Shown one piece after another: positions 43,094-52,722 of a DNA stretch of 64,000 nt (its first letter is position 1; each line of letters begins with the position of its first letter). The position numbers and the translations under genes are program-made. Below the pieces are notes generated by a model. It did no database searches, had not been told where the DNA came from, and saw only the letters and a list, made by a program, of their open reading frames with translations. This DNA comes from Mycobacterium shigaense (GTDB lineage: Bacteria > Actinomycetota > Actinomycetes > Mycobacteriales > Mycobacteriaceae), in contig NZ_AP018164.1 in the NCBI RefSeq assembly GCF_002356315.1, positions 2,976,001-3,040,000 on the forward strand, written 5' to 3'.

Positions 43094-44125
43094 TCAGCCG
43101 ATGGTCAGCGCGATCTTGCCGACATGATCGCCGGCCCGCATGACCGCCACCGCATCGTCGATCTCGTCCCAACCGAAGACATGGCTGATGTGCGGCCTGA
43201 TCTCGGCCCGGGTGATCAGCGCGCACAGCTCGCGGTGGGCGCGCACGCTGCCGACGGTGATCCCGATGATCCGCAGGTTGTTGAGCATCACCTCGGCGAC
43301 GGACAGGGGGGCGGCGTCGAATCCACTGAGCACACCGATGACCGCTACGGTGCCGCCGACTCGCGCGGAATGAACCGACTGCCCCAACGTGGCGGAGCCG
43401 CCGAGCTCGACGACCAGGTCGGCGCCTCGTCCCGCGGTCAACCGCTTGACCTCGACGTCCCATTGCGGGGTCGTCCGGTAATTGATGAGATGCGTTGCGC
43501 CCAATTCGGATCCGATTTTCAGCTTGTCGTCGGATGACGACGTCAGTATCACGGTGGCACCCAGCGCCCCGGCCAATTGGACGGTGAACAGCGACACGCC
43601 GCCGGTCCCCAGGGTGACGACGACGTCGCCCCCGCCGATACCGGCCTCCTGCAGCGCACTCCACGCCGTCACGGCCGCGCACGGCAAGGTCGCGGCTTCG
43701 ACGTCGCTGAGGTGGTCGGGCGTGGTCACCAGGGCGGCCGCATTCGCGACGCGGTATTGCTGCAGTCACCCGTCTTCGCTGTCGCCGGGCAACTGGCGCT
43801 TGGCTTCCGGTGTCGGCGGCCCGTCGAGCCAGCTGGGATGAAACGCCCCCATCACGCGGTCGCCGACGTGCAGCCCCGCCACGCCAGGGCCGAGACGCAC
43901 CACTTCGCCGGCGCCGTCACTCATCGGCACCCGCGGCCAGGGCCCGGGAAGCAAGCCCATCAAATTAACGTTGTCGTGGAAATTGAGACTGGAAGCGTTG
44001 ACCTTGACCAGCACCTGCCCGGGACCGGGCGGGTCGACAGGTCGCTCCACCTTTTCCAGCGGTGCGCCGGGACCTGGCATCACGATGGCTTTCTGAACGA
44101 CCTGTTGACGGTCCGGAATACTCAC
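43094..44125 (-). pseudogene. Zinc-type/quinone-type alcohol dehydrogenase (MDR family) interrupted by in-frame TGA
   Basis: A medium-chain dehydrogenase reading continuously in one frame from near 44125 (VQKAIVMPGPGAPLEKVERP, then SSLNFHDNVNLMG, GDRVMGAF) to 43094 (VTLGTGGVSLFTVQLAGALG, VVELGGSATLGQS). A TGA at 43768-43766 interrupts it where the text should be DGWLQQYRV; TGA replaces TGG (Trp). The NADP-binding half after the stop could start at GTG 43729 but would lack the substrate half. A single-base nonsense mutation, so either a recent pseudogene or a sequencing error. Confidence 0.85.
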
Positions 44126-44200
44126 CTTCAACAGTCTGCCGCACCGGCCTGCTCGCGGAACGACTATCCGGCGCACCCGCCCACAGCGATGAAGGATCAG

Positions 44201-45007
44201 ATGACCCACGTATTCGATAACGCCATCCAACTCGACTCGATCGATGCTGATACCAGGCGCGGACGAACTCATCCGGAGTGGGGCAACATGATCGGGCCGT
44301 TCGGCGGGATCACCGCCGCGGTGCTGATCCGCGCCATCGAGACGCATTCCGATCACATCGGCGAGCCGCTGGCCCTGACGGTGAACTTCGCCGGGCCCAT
44401 CGCGGACGGCGACTTCGACATCTCGTTGCGGGCCGCACGCACCAACCGCAGCACTCAGCACTGGAACCTCGAACTCAGCCAGGACGGCGACGTCAAGACC
44501 ACTGCAACGGCGCTGTTCGGGCTCCGCCGCAACAGCTGGGGCGACACCGAGGCGCAGCCACCGGGCGTGCCGCCGCCGGAGCAGATTGCGCCGAACGGCG
44601 GTCAAGGGCGAGTCGTGGTGTGGGCGCGCCTTTACGACATGCGGTTCGCTGAAGGCGCTCTTCCGGGCGAGGACCCGCAACCCAGCCCATCGTCGACGAC
44701 GACACTGTGGATCCGCGATCGCGCCGAACGCCGCGTCGACTATCCGGCACTGGCCGCATTGTGCGACGTCTTCTACCCGCGGGTGTTCCTGCGCCGCGGC
44801 GCCGTCCTGCCCGCCGGGACCGTCTCGTTGACGACGTACTTTCACGCCGACCAAAAGCAGCTCGACGGGGTCGGCACCGACTACGTCCTGGGCACCGCCC
44901 ACGCCAACCGCTTCTCCAGCGGCTACTTCGACCAGAGCGCGCAGCTGTGGAGTCGCGAGGGCATCCTGCTCGCCACCACACATCAGATCGTGTATTTCAA
45001 GGGCTGA
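44201..45007 (+). CDS. Acyl-CoA thioesterase-like protein (tandem hotdog, TesB/PF13622 type)
   Basis: A 268-residue protein: RRGRTHPEWGNMIGPFGGIT, LTVNFAGPIADGDFDISLRA and a C-terminal GTAHANRFSSGYFDQSAQLW segment matching the thioesterase-like superfamily. It is probably cytosolic and cleaves medium/long acyl-CoA. ATG 44201 has AAGGATCAG just upstream; ATG 44189 is the alternative. Divergent from the broken dehydrogenase, with ~75 bp between. Confidence 0.8.
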   Translation: MTHVFDNAIQLDSIDADTRRGRTHPEWGNMIGPFGGITAAVLIRAIETHSDHIGEPLALTVNFAGPIADGDFDISLRAARTNRSTQHWNLELSQDGDVKTTATALFGLRRNSWGDTEAQPPGVPPPEQIAPNGGQGRVVVWARLYDMRFAEGALPGEDPQPSPSSTTTLWIRDRAERRVDYPALAALCDVFYPRVFLRRGAVLPAGTVSLTTYFHADQKQLDGVGTDYVLGTAHANRFSSGYFDQSAQLWSREGILLATTHQIVYFKG

Positions 45008-45117
45008 CTACGCTGAGGTGTCCTCAGAACAGAATCGAGCTGCCCTGTAAATCCCGAGTCTGATCCGCGACACGGCCGCCAGGTTCGCCAATCGGCTGCT
45101 AGAGAAATAGGAGACCC

Positions 45118-46230
45118 GTGACTGTCGACACCATCCTGGTCACCGGCGCGTTCGGGCAGATCGGCAAGCGGTGCTCCGCGATCCTGCTCGAGCGGGGCCG
45201 AACCGTCGTCGCCGTCGATCTGCGCAACGACAAAACCGTTGCGGTAGAGCAGGAATTGTCCGGCAATGCCGGTCCGGGAACCCTCGTGGCCGCCTATGTC
45301 GATCTCACGGATGCCGGGGCGGTGCGTGAGCTGATCGCGACACATCAGCCGGGAGCCATCGTCCACCTGGCGGCGCTGCTCTCACCGGCGTCCTACCGAA
45401 ACCCCGCAGTGGCCAGGAAGGTCAACGTCGGAGGTACCGAAAACCTCCTCGCGGCAGCCTCGAAACTACCACGGCCACCGTTGTTTCTACTGGGATCAAG
45501 CGCCGCCGTGTACGGGTCCCGTAACCCCTTCCGTCATCCGGAGCGGATAACCCCGGACACCCCGGTGAACCCGGTCGACCAGTACGGCCAGGACAAGGTG
45601 CTGGCCGAGGCGGCGGTCCGCGCCAGCGGCCTGCGTTTCGCGCTGTTTCGACTCGGCGGGGTTATTTCACCGGATACGCAGTCGACCATCAGCGGTGACC
45701 ACCTGGTGCTCATGCGCTCGATGCCCGGCGACGGACGCATGCACGCGGTGGACGCGCGAGACGTGGCGCTGGCCTTCGCCAACGGCGTCGACCGCGAGGC
45801 GACGATCGCGGGCAAGGCCCTGCTCATCGGCGGCAACGAGTCATATGTGCTGCCGCACCGCGAATTCGAGGACGGCATCATGACGGCCGTGGGTTTGGGC
45901 CGCCTCGGCCCGTCCGCCAGCATGCCGGGCGACCCCGAGGACGATCGCGGCTGGAGTTTCACCGGCTGGTTTGACACCAGCGAATCGCAGGCACTGCTCG
46001 AATTCCAACAGCACGACTGGCCGCAGACCGTGGCGTGGCTCGCCGACTCACAGGGTTTGCGACGCACTCTCTTGCTCGCGCTCAGTCCGGTGCTGCGGCC
46101 GCTACTCGTGCTTGCGTTGAAGCTGCAGCGCCGGCTCGAGAGACGCGGACCCTACGCGGACCCGTGGACGCTGATCGAAAAGGCTTACGGCCCTGAGGCT
46201 CTGGCTCATACCGGCGAGCAGGCGGGCTAA
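45118..46230 (+). CDS. NAD-dependent epimerase/dehydratase-family protein
   Basis: A 370-residue extended SDR: TGAFGQIGKRC nucleotide motif, VDLTDAGAVRELI, IVHLAALLSPAS, and catalytic Tyr/Lys in YGQDK. The C-terminus has an LLALSPVLRPLLVLALKLQ hydrophobic stretch that may associate with membrane. GTG start with AGGAGA upstream. Substrate (sugar nucleotide or sterol) not clear. Confidence 0.85.
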   Translation: MTVDTILVTGAFGQIGKRCSAILLERGRTVVAVDLRNDKTVAVEQELSGNAGPGTLVAAYVDLTDAGAVRELIATHQPGAIVHLAALLSPASYRNPAVARKVNVGGTENLLAAASKLPRPPLFLLGSSAAVYGSRNPFRHPERITPDTPVNPVDQYGQDKVLAEAAVRASGLRFALFRLGGVISPDTQSTISGDHLVLMRSMPGDGRMHAVDARDVALAFANGVDREATIAGKALLIGGNESYVLPHREFEDGIMTAVGLGRLGPSASMPGDPEDDRGWSFTGWFDTSESQALLEFQQHDWPQTVAWLADSQGLRRTLLLALSPVLRPLLVLALKLQRRLERRGPYADPWTLIEKAYGPEALAHTGEQAG

Positions 46231-46288
46231 AGGTTCGAAGCGGAAAAAAATGTGCGTTCGCCGGCAGGCGCAAACAGGATGAGCAGTC

Positions 46289-47431
46289 ATGACGAACCCC
46301 ATTGAACACGCCGTCTCGGTCCTCGGGCTGGCGGGTCACCTCGGGCGCGGTGTCAGGCGGGTGACCGCCGACGCCCTAGTGGGAAACCGGGCGGGACTCC
46401 CCCGCTCCGTCGGCGATATCGACGCCGCGGTCCTCTCGACGGTCATGGGTCGCACCGTGCGGTCCGTCCGGGTGCTCTCCAGTGACGCGGGGACGTCGTC
46501 GCGGGCGCGATTGGTGCTTACGGGCAACGGCGTGCCCGAGTCGGTATTCGTCAAGGTCGGCGCGCGGACGGCCGCTACCCGGTTGATGGGCGAACTCGGT
46601 CGGCTGGGCCACACCGAGGTGCGCTTCTACAGTCAGCTCGCCCCCGAAGTCCCCGGCGTCCCGGAGGCTTACGGAACGGCATTCGACCCGTGGACCGGCC
46701 GGTACCTGGTGGTTCTGGAGGACCTTCCCGAGTCGTGCGTCTTCCCCGACACGTTGCACCCGCTGTCCACCGATCAGGCCGGCCTCATCGTCGAGCTGCT
46801 GGCCACCGTGCACGGCACCTTCTGGGAACGCGTCCGCCAGCATGGGCGCGGGCCGTTGGCATGGCTCTACACGCCCTCGGGCGACGTCACCTCCCTGTTG
46901 ACCGGCTCGCTGATGAAGGCCTCGATCAAACGTCTGGCCGAGCGGACCAGCATCCCGGTCGAGCACGGCCGCTTCATCGCGGACAACTACCGCGCTGCCG
47001 CCGCGCTGATCGACACCTCACCGAACACCGTGATGCATGGTGATGCGCACCCGGGCAACATGTACTTCCGCGACGGCGAGGCGGGACTGCTGGATTGGCA
47101 GGCGGTGCGACGCGGCCACCCGTCCCGCGAACTCGCCTACACCCTGATCACCAGCCTGACCCCGGACGACCGCCGGTCGGCCCAACGCGAGCTGCTGGAC
47201 GTTTACCGGCGCGCACTGGCGGCCAACGGTGGCCCCGACCTGCCGCGCGACGACCTGTGGTTGCGCTACCGCCAAGCGGCGCTGTATGCCTACGTCGCCC
47301 CGCTGATCACCGCGGGGATGGGCGGAATGCAGGTCGAAGACATCGCGATGGAAGGGCTACGCCGCGGCGTGGCCGCATTGGAAGATCTGGAAACCGTTGC
47401 CGCCCTTGAGGACGGGTTGTCGGCGGGTTAG
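46289..47431 (+). CDS. Aminoglycoside-phosphotransferase/ecdysteroid-kinase-like protein
   Basis: A 380-residue kinase-like protein: [21 protein letters not shown] carries the catalytic HGDxHxxN motif and the metal Asp (LLDWQ). The N-terminal lobe contains [20 protein letters not shown]. Such proteins are common in mycobacteria and act on small hydroxylated molecules; no evidence for antibiotic substrate. It converges with the aldo/keto reductase gene (4-bp overlap). Confidence 0.82.
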   Translation: MTNPIEHAVSVLGLAGHLGRGVRRVTADALVGNRAGLPRSVGDIDAAVLSTVMGRTVRSVRVLSSDAGTSSRARLVLTGNGVPESVFVKVGARTAATRLMGELGRLGHTEVRFYSQLAPEVPGVPEAYGTAFDPWTGRYLVVLEDLPESCVFPDTLHPLSTDQAGLIVELLATVHGTFWERVRQHGRGPLAWLYTPSGDVTSLLTGSLMKASIKRLAERTSIPVEHGRFIADNYRAAAALIDTSPNTVMHGDAHPGNMYFRDGEAGLLDWQAVRRGHPSRELAYTLITSLTPDDRRSAQRELLDVYRRALAANGGPDLPRDDLWLRYRQAALYAYVAPLITAGMGGMQVEDIAMEGLRRGVAALEDLETVAALEDGLSAG

Positions 47432-48399
47432 CGATCGATCCACGCCATCTGTGCTTCGGCATGATGCCCCCCAACGGCCGGGGTGAGCCGGTCAAGTCGG
47501 GCCAACTGGTCAGCGCTGAGCTCCACTGCGTCGGCGCCGACGTTTTCCTCAAGGCGCACGACATGTTTGGTGCCCGGAATCGGAACAATGTCGGGCCCCT
47601 TCGCCAGCAGCCAGGCCAACGCGACCTGCGCGGGAGTAGCACCGATCTCCGCGCTGATGTCGCGGAGCTCGTCCGCACTGCGCAGATTGTGCTCGAAATT
47701 GCCGTCGAAGAAGCGAGGGTTGGACTTGCGGTAATCGCTGTCGGGGAGCTCCGCATTGGAACGAATGCTGCCGGTGAGGAAGCCACGGCCCAGCGGTGAG
47801 TACGCGACGAATCCGATGCCCAATTCGCGTAGTAACGGCAAAATTTCGGCCTCCTGGTCGCGCGTCCACAGCGAGTACTCGGATTGCACCGCGGCGATCG
47901 GATGCACGGCGTGCGCGCGACGGATGGTGTCGACGCCGACCTCGGACAGCCCGATGTGCCCGATCTTGCCGGCCGTGATCAGCTCGACCAGCGCGCCGAC
48001 GGTGTCTTCGATCGGTGTGCCGCGGTCGAGGCGGTGTTGATAGTAGAGGTCGATGTGATCGGTCTCGAGCCTTTTCAGGGAACCGTCCACGGCGGCACGG
48101 ATGCTGGCCGGGCTGCTGTCCAGCCCGTCGCGGCCGGTGTGGGAGATCAGGCCGAACTTTGTTGCCAACACCACTTGGTCTCGGCGCCCGTCCAGGGCGC
48201 GAGCGAGAAGCTCTTCGTTGACGAAAGGACCGTAGACCTCGGCGGTGTCGATCAGCGTGACCCCGAGATCGATGGCGCGATGAACCGTGCGGATGGATTC
48301 GGCGTAGTCGAAACCGCCGATCGAATAGGCGGCCGACATGCCCATCGCACCGAGTCCGATTCGCCCCACTTGCAGGTCGCCGAGTTGAGCCTGTTTCAT
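47428..48399 (-). CDS. Aldo/keto reductase
   Basis: A 323-residue TIM-barrel NADPH-dependent reductase: [15 protein letters not shown], the catalytic Asp/Tyr region [20 protein letters not shown], Lys in VVLATKFG, and [20 protein letters not shown]. The start at 48399 has AGGAGAT upstream; an earlier ATG at 48426 is not supported. Confidence 0.92.
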   Translation of the reverse strand: MKQAQLGDLQVGRIGLGAMGMSAAYSIGGFDYAESIRTVHRAIDLGVTLIDTAEVYGPFVNEELLARALDGRRDQVVLATKFGLISHTGRDGLDSSPASIRAAVDGSLKRLETDHIDLYYQHRLDRGTPIEDTVGALVELITAGKIGHIGLSEVGVDTIRRAHAVHPIAAVQSEYSLWTRDQEAEILPLLRELGIGFVAYSPLGRGFLTGSIRSNAELPDSDYRKSNPRFFDGNFEHNLRSADELRDISAEIGATPAQVALAWLLAKGPDIVPIPGTKHVVRLEENVGADAVELSADQLARLDRLTPAVGGHHAEAQMAWIDR

Positions 48400-48746
48400 C
48401 GCAGATCTCCTGTTCTTCTCGGGCAATCCGTCCTCCCGGGCACATCGGCCGACGGGTCGAGTCTTCGGGTTCCGAACTCGACCTTAGACACGAATTCTCC
48501 GGCGCCGGCCGGGAGGGTGGCAGCCTGCTCCGACGGCGCTTGGGGCCAATGCCCCTAGGGTCCGGGGGCGCGGTCTCCGTAACCTCGGGCTGGACAGAGG
48601 ACAGGACACCATCGGAGTCGGCGCTGCCTTTGACTGGCGACGTCGTAGGCGCACCACGGTTGCGGCCGCTCGAGAGCTGACAGTATTCGCCCCCGCTAGC
48701 TGCCGTCGCACGCCAGACGCCGAAGCTCGAATTCTTTAGAGCGCAG
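48400..48746. other. ~350-bp intergenic region with one DosR-like box
   Basis: It contains the palindrome at 48542-48555. No convincing ORF. It is the promoter region for the divergent aldo/keto reductase and pyruvate-kinase-like remnant. Confidence 0.5.
48542..48555. promoter_or_regulatory. Palindromic DosR-like box
   Basis: GGGGC-CAAT-GCCCC, an exact inverted repeat with 5-4-5 layout, about 190 bp upstream of the pyruvate-kinase-like start. Confidence 0.5.
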
Positions 48747-50218
48747 GTGCCGAACAAGCAGACCGATTTCACGACCACGGGTAGGCAATTGAGCCTGTTG
48801 CGCGACGACGCGGACGATCTCCTGTCCCGACTGGCCAGCGCCGAATCGCTGTGGTACCCAGAACCTGTCCAGTGCCCCACGACGATCCCGCGGGATGGCA
48901 CCGCATGGCCCAGCATGTCCGGCAGGCAACCGAAGCGACGGGCCGAACGTGCTTGGTCGCCATGGACCTTGCAGGGCCAAAACTGCGGACCGGTCCGCTC
49001 GAACCCGGTCCGCGTTGCGTGAAGCTCAGGCCACACCGCAACGCACTCGGGCAGACTACCGCCCCCGCGCGGGCCTGGTTGACCGCGGCGGAGGATCCGG
49101 TCGAACCGCCCGAAGCCGGTATGGCCGCACTGCCGGTCCCCGGACAATGGCTCCGCCGCCGCCAGGATGACGACATTGTGCTGCTGCACGACACCCGGGG
49201 CGCGAAACGCAGGCTAATGCTGCAGGCCTTCATTCAAAACTCCTCCCCACCAATCGGATTCATCGCCACTGCCGACAAGACCACCTACCTCGCCACCGGA
49301 ACCCAGCTGCACGTGCACGGCGTCGACGATTCGACACACCTCGGGGAACTACCGCAGACCGAACAGAGCCTTGTTCTACATCGCGGCGACATCCTCGAGT
49401 TGACCAGCGATTGTTCGCCGGCATTGCTCGCCGCCGGGCCCGTCCCTCGCATTGGTTGCACGATGCCCGAGATCTTCGACCATGCGCGCATCGGTGAGAA
49501 GGTGCACTTCGATGACGGGCGGATCAGCGCCGAGGTCGTCGGCGTCGGTCCCGGCACGCTCAGGTTGCGGATCGACCACGCGGCAGACGCGGGATCCCGC
49601 CTCCGTGCCGGCAAGGGAGTCAACGTCCCGGACACCATGCTCCCGATCTCCGCCCTGACCGAGAAAGACCTGGCCGATTTGGCAACGGTGGTCGAGCTGG
49701 CCGATCTGGTCGAGATGTCGTTCGTGCGCGCCCCTTCCGACGTCGAACGGTTGCTCGGCGAGTTGCGCCGCCTCGGCGGCGAATCCTTGGGAATCGTGCT
49801 GAAAATCGAGACCCGGCAAGCGTTCGAAAACCTGCCCCAGTTGCTGCTCGCGGCGATGCGACACCCGCGCGTCGGAGTGATGATCGCGCGAGGCGACCTT
49901 GCCGTCGAATGCGGATACGAGCGCCTGGCCGAGTTGCAGGAGGAGATTCTGTGGCTGTGCGAGGCCGCACATCTGCCCGTGATCTGGGCGACCCAAGTAC
50001 TCGAACAACTCACCAGGACAGGCAATCCCGCGCGTGCAGAGATCAGCGACGCGGCAATGAGTGAACGGGCCGAATGCGCGATGCTCAACAAGGGGCCGTA
50101 CATCAACGACGCCGTGACCGTCCTCGATAGCATCCTTCGGCGAATGTCAGATCACCACTACAAAAAGAACGCGCTGCTGGGGTCCCTGCACTCCTGGCAA
50201 CCCGGCGACCAGCGGTGA
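48747..50218 (+). pseudogene. Pyruvate kinase-like gene with internal deletion and frame change
   Basis: From GTG 48747 the frame encodes LSLLRDDADDLLSRLASAES, the usual N-terminus of actinobacterial pyruvate-kinase-like proteins. Around 48860-48885 this frame loses homology while another (from 48851) gives HDDPAGWHRMAQHVRQATEA and then continues to 50218 with LVAMDLAGPKLRTGPL, VGVMIARGDLAVE and MLNKGPYINDAV. The ~150 residues normally between, including the helix with the RxN substrate motif, are absent. I infer a deletion that also shifted frame. If anything is made, it would be a 455-residue protein from 48851. Confidence 0.75.
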
Positions 50219-50270
50219 GAGAATTGCCGCCCTCAGTTCTTAGCCAAGCGACTTACGGCCTCCGTTGAGG

Positions 50271-50284
50271 GGCCCTAATGCCCT
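50271..50284. promoter_or_regulatory. DosR box for the 105-residue protein gene
   Basis: GGCCC-TAAT-GCCCT, 95 bp before the start at 50379. Confidence 0.6.
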
Positions 50285-50378
50285 GCTCGGAGCCGGTATC
50301 CGGGTAGTAGCGTCCGTACGATTGGGAGCATTCGGGCGCTCGGGTCAACGGATCCAACATCGGCAGAGGAGTACGCAA

Positions 50379-50696
50379 ATGTCCAGCAGCGTAACGGTCG
50401 ACAACAACCGAGGCCCGCGGCAGCGCGCGCAGGATGCCGAACTGTTAAAGGAATCGGGTGCACACAAACTCGTCGTAGCAGACCGCGACGGCAACTGCTT
50501 AGCGTTCGTATTGGCTTGGGACAGCTTCGACTACGACGCCGAGACGGATACGTATGTGTGCATTGCCGACGGCGACGGCAGAGAACTCATGACCGTCTAC
50601 ACCGCCGGAGAAATCCGGCGGGCGCCTGGAGCGAACACGTATGTCGTCACCGCGCCGGACAGATTCAACGGCTCGAGGGCACTGCATTCGCTGTGA
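50379..50696 (+). CDS. Small protein of unknown function, DosR-box linked
   Basis: A 105-residue acidic protein. HKLVVADRDGNCLAFVLAWD and YDAETDTYVCIADGDGREL look like a beta-rich compact fold. AGAGGAG sits before ATG 50379, which is preferred to 50265. No enzyme motif; family not recognised. A DosR box lies 95 bp upstream. Confidence 0.7.
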   Translation: MSSSVTVDNNRGPRQRAQDAELLKESGAHKLVVADRDGNCLAFVLAWDSFDYDAETDTYVCIADGDGRELMTVYTAGEIRRAPGANTYVVTAPDRFNGSRALHSL

Positions 50697-50808
50697 GCTG
50701 CGGGATGCCCGAGTGACCGCTCGGGTGCTTCGCCGTGGGCCGGACAGCAGACGGTGGCCGCGCCGGTTCGATCGGTAGGAGGATTCTTCGTCCCTCGGAG
50801 TTATGATA

Positions 50809-50824
50809 GACCGTTCGTACGGTT
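50809..50824. promoter_or_regulatory. Candidate TetR operator, copy 1 (autoregulatory)
   Basis: GACCGT-TCGT-ACGGTT lies 17 bp before the TetR start. It matches the site before the mce operon (51741-51756) at 13 of 16 positions. Confidence 0.65.
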
Positions 50825-50840
50825 AGCCGAAGGGTTGAAG

Positions 50841-51512
50841 ATGCCCCGTTCGCCTGGTAGACGTGGCGAGATTCTTGACGCGTTTGTGCGCTACGTCGCC
50901 GAACGTGGTTACGACAGAACGAATATGGGTGACATCGCCGACGAACTCGGCATGTCCAAGGGCACCATCGTTCATCACTTCGGGACCAAAGCGCAGATGT
51001 TGCGCGAGCTCGAAGAGGCTCACCTGGGCCTGCAGCTCGACGTGCTGCGGATGGTCTGGGATCGGTTGGCCGCCCCGCACGAACGCATCGCGGCGATCAT
51101 TTACGCCTCCGCGCTGCTGCAGGTGATCGCCCGCGACGCGACGGTGGCAAGCCAGCGCGAGGTGGTCCAATTGTCCGATGACCCTGCGATGGAGCAGGTG
51201 CGAGCCTTGCGCCATCGGTTGCAATCGCTCGCGATCGACGAGATCCGCAACGGCATCGACAGCGGTGTGTTCCGAACCGTGGACGCCGAGCTGGCGGCCC
51301 TGCAGCTGTGGGGGTCGTTGGAGTGGATGTGGGTTTGGTTCGATCCCACCGAATCCCGGACACCCGAACAGGTCGGCGCGGCTTTCGTCGACGTATTCCT
51401 CGGCGGACTCCTACTCGACCGCTTGGGGCTGCACAGGTGGGCGGACCCCTCCGCAGACCTCGTTTCGGTGGTGCGCGAATGCCTCGCTGCGATGACGGGT
51501 GTCACAACTTGA
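50841..51512 (+). CDS. TetR-family regulator next to the mce operon
   Basis: A 223-residue regulator. N-terminal helix-turn-helix: RRGEILDAFVRYVAERGYDR, TNMGDIADELGMSKGTIVHH, FGTKAQML. The C-terminal helical domain has a Trp-rich SLEWMWVWFD segment, as in KstR2-like lipid/steroid regulators. ATG 50841 is chosen over 50754. A 16-bp palindrome-like site sits before this gene and again before yrbEA, so it likely represses itself and the mce operon. Ligand probably an acyl-CoA or sterol-derived CoA; inference. Confidence 0.9.
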   Translation: MPRSPGRRGEILDAFVRYVAERGYDRTNMGDIADELGMSKGTIVHHFGTKAQMLRELEEAHLGLQLDVLRMVWDRLAAPHERIAAIIYASALLQVIARDATVASQREVVQLSDDPAMEQVRALRHRLQSLAIDEIRNGIDSGVFRTVDAELAALQLWGSLEWMWVWFDPTESRTPEQVGAAFVDVFLGGLLLDRLGLHRWADPSADLVSVVRECLAAMTGVTT

Positions 51513-51926
51513 GTTCGCGGCCAACAGAATGCGTTGCGCCAGAAGCTAACTAACGTTCCAACGATCCCGTTGGAGTTGCCGTACGCGGGGTCGGCCATTT
51601 GCTCGGAACCGACCGTGTTCGGGAGGCATCACGCGTCGCGAGCCGGCCAAGGGATTGCACCTGCCCGGCAAACGGCTCTGCGGACCATAGCCAGCCCGAG
51701 ACACCCGAGGCCAGAGCGAAGACGCGCGTCCCAACTTCTTGACCGACCGTACGGTCTAATGCGATAGTTGCTGCGTGGAGCGAACGTGGGCGAGCTGGAG
51801 CGGTGGGGCCGGGCCCGAGATTGCCGAACGCGTGGCCGGGAAACCGGCCATCGCCGTCGCCTGTGCAAATTCTGAAATACTCTGTGGTGAGGTACTTTTC
51901 GCGATACTGCCAATTCGCGAGCACCG
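51513..51926. other. ~414-bp region before the mce operon
   Basis: It holds the second TetR-type operator (51741-51756). A weak -10-like element may lie near 51875 but was not defined. No ORF of note. Confidence 0.5.
51741..51756. promoter_or_regulatory. Candidate TetR operator, copy 2 (mce promoter)
   Basis: GACCGA-CCGT-ACGGTC. It contains the perfect 12-bp palindrome GACCGTACGGTC. It lies 171 bp upstream of yrbEA. Confidence 0.65.
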
Positions 51927-52721
51927 ATGACGACCTCGCACGTGATCGGCGGCAAGATAATCGACAGGATCCGCCCCGGCACCGAGGTAGCCGGGGGGTT
52001 CTTCCGGATGTGCGTACTGACCGGCAAAGCGCTGAGACAGCCGTTCGAGTGGCGCGAGTTCATCTGGAATGGCTGGTTCCTGATGCGGGTGTCGCTGCTG
52101 CCGACTATCGCGGTGTCGATCCCGGAAACCGTGCTCCTCATCTTCACGCTCAACCTGCTGCTGGCCGAGATCGGCGCTGCGGACGTCTCGGGAGCTGGTG
52201 CCGCGATCGGTGCGGTCACCCAGCTCGGCCCGATCGTGACGGTGCTGGTGGTCGCCGGCGCCGGGGGCACCGCCATCTGTGCCGACCTCGGCGCGCGCAC
52301 GATCCGCGAGGAAATCGATGCACTCGAGGTGCTCGGCATCGATCCGATCCACCGGCTCGTGGTGCCGCGCGTCGTCGCCTCGACGATCGTCGCGGTACTG
52401 CTCAATGGCCTGGTAGTCGCCGTCGGCCTCGGGGGTGGCTACCTCTTCAGCGTGTATCTGCAGAACGTCTCGAGTGGTGCCTACCTGTCCACCTTGACGG
52501 CGCTCACCGGCCTGCCCGAAGTGGTGATCGCCTTCATCAAGGCCGCTACGTTCGGGCTGATCGCCGGCCTGGTCGGCTGTTATCGCGGCTTGATCGTCCG
52601 CGGTGGGTCCAAGGGCCTGGGCACTGCTGTCAACGAGACGGTGGTGCTGTGCTTCATCGCGCTGTTCGCGGTCAACGCAGCGCTGACCACCATCGGCGTC
52701 CGGTTCGGAACGGGGCGCTGA
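51927..52721 (+). CDS. yrbEA: YrbE/MlaE-type permease subunit A of mce transporter
   Basis: A 264-residue integral membrane protein with about 6 helices. EQ-loop-like segment ADLGARTIREEIDALEVLGI is typical of MlaE permeases and contacts the MceG/Mkl ATPase (encoded elsewhere). First gene of an eight-gene mce operon; its partner yrbEB begins 1 bp after its stop. Paralog number (mce1-mce8) not assigned. Confidence 0.93.
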   Translation: MTTSHVIGGKIIDRIRPGTEVAGGFFRMCVLTGKALRQPFEWREFIWNGWFLMRVSLLPTIAVSIPETVLLIFTLNLLLAEIGAADVSGAGAAIGAVTQLGPIVTVLVVAGAGGTAICADLGARTIREEIDALEVLGIDPIHRLVVPRVVASTIVAVLLNGLVVAVGLGGGYLFSVYLQNVSSGAYLSTLTALTGLPEVVIAFIKAATFGLIAGLVGCYRGLIVRGGSKGLGTAVNETVVLCFIALFAVNAALTTIGVRFGTGR

Positions 52722-52722
52722 C

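Noticed and set aside
43766-43768. TGA in the alcohol dehydrogenase as a selenocysteine codon
   Set aside because: The position is Trp in the family, not Cys, and no selenocysteine element is evident; a nonsense change is simpler.
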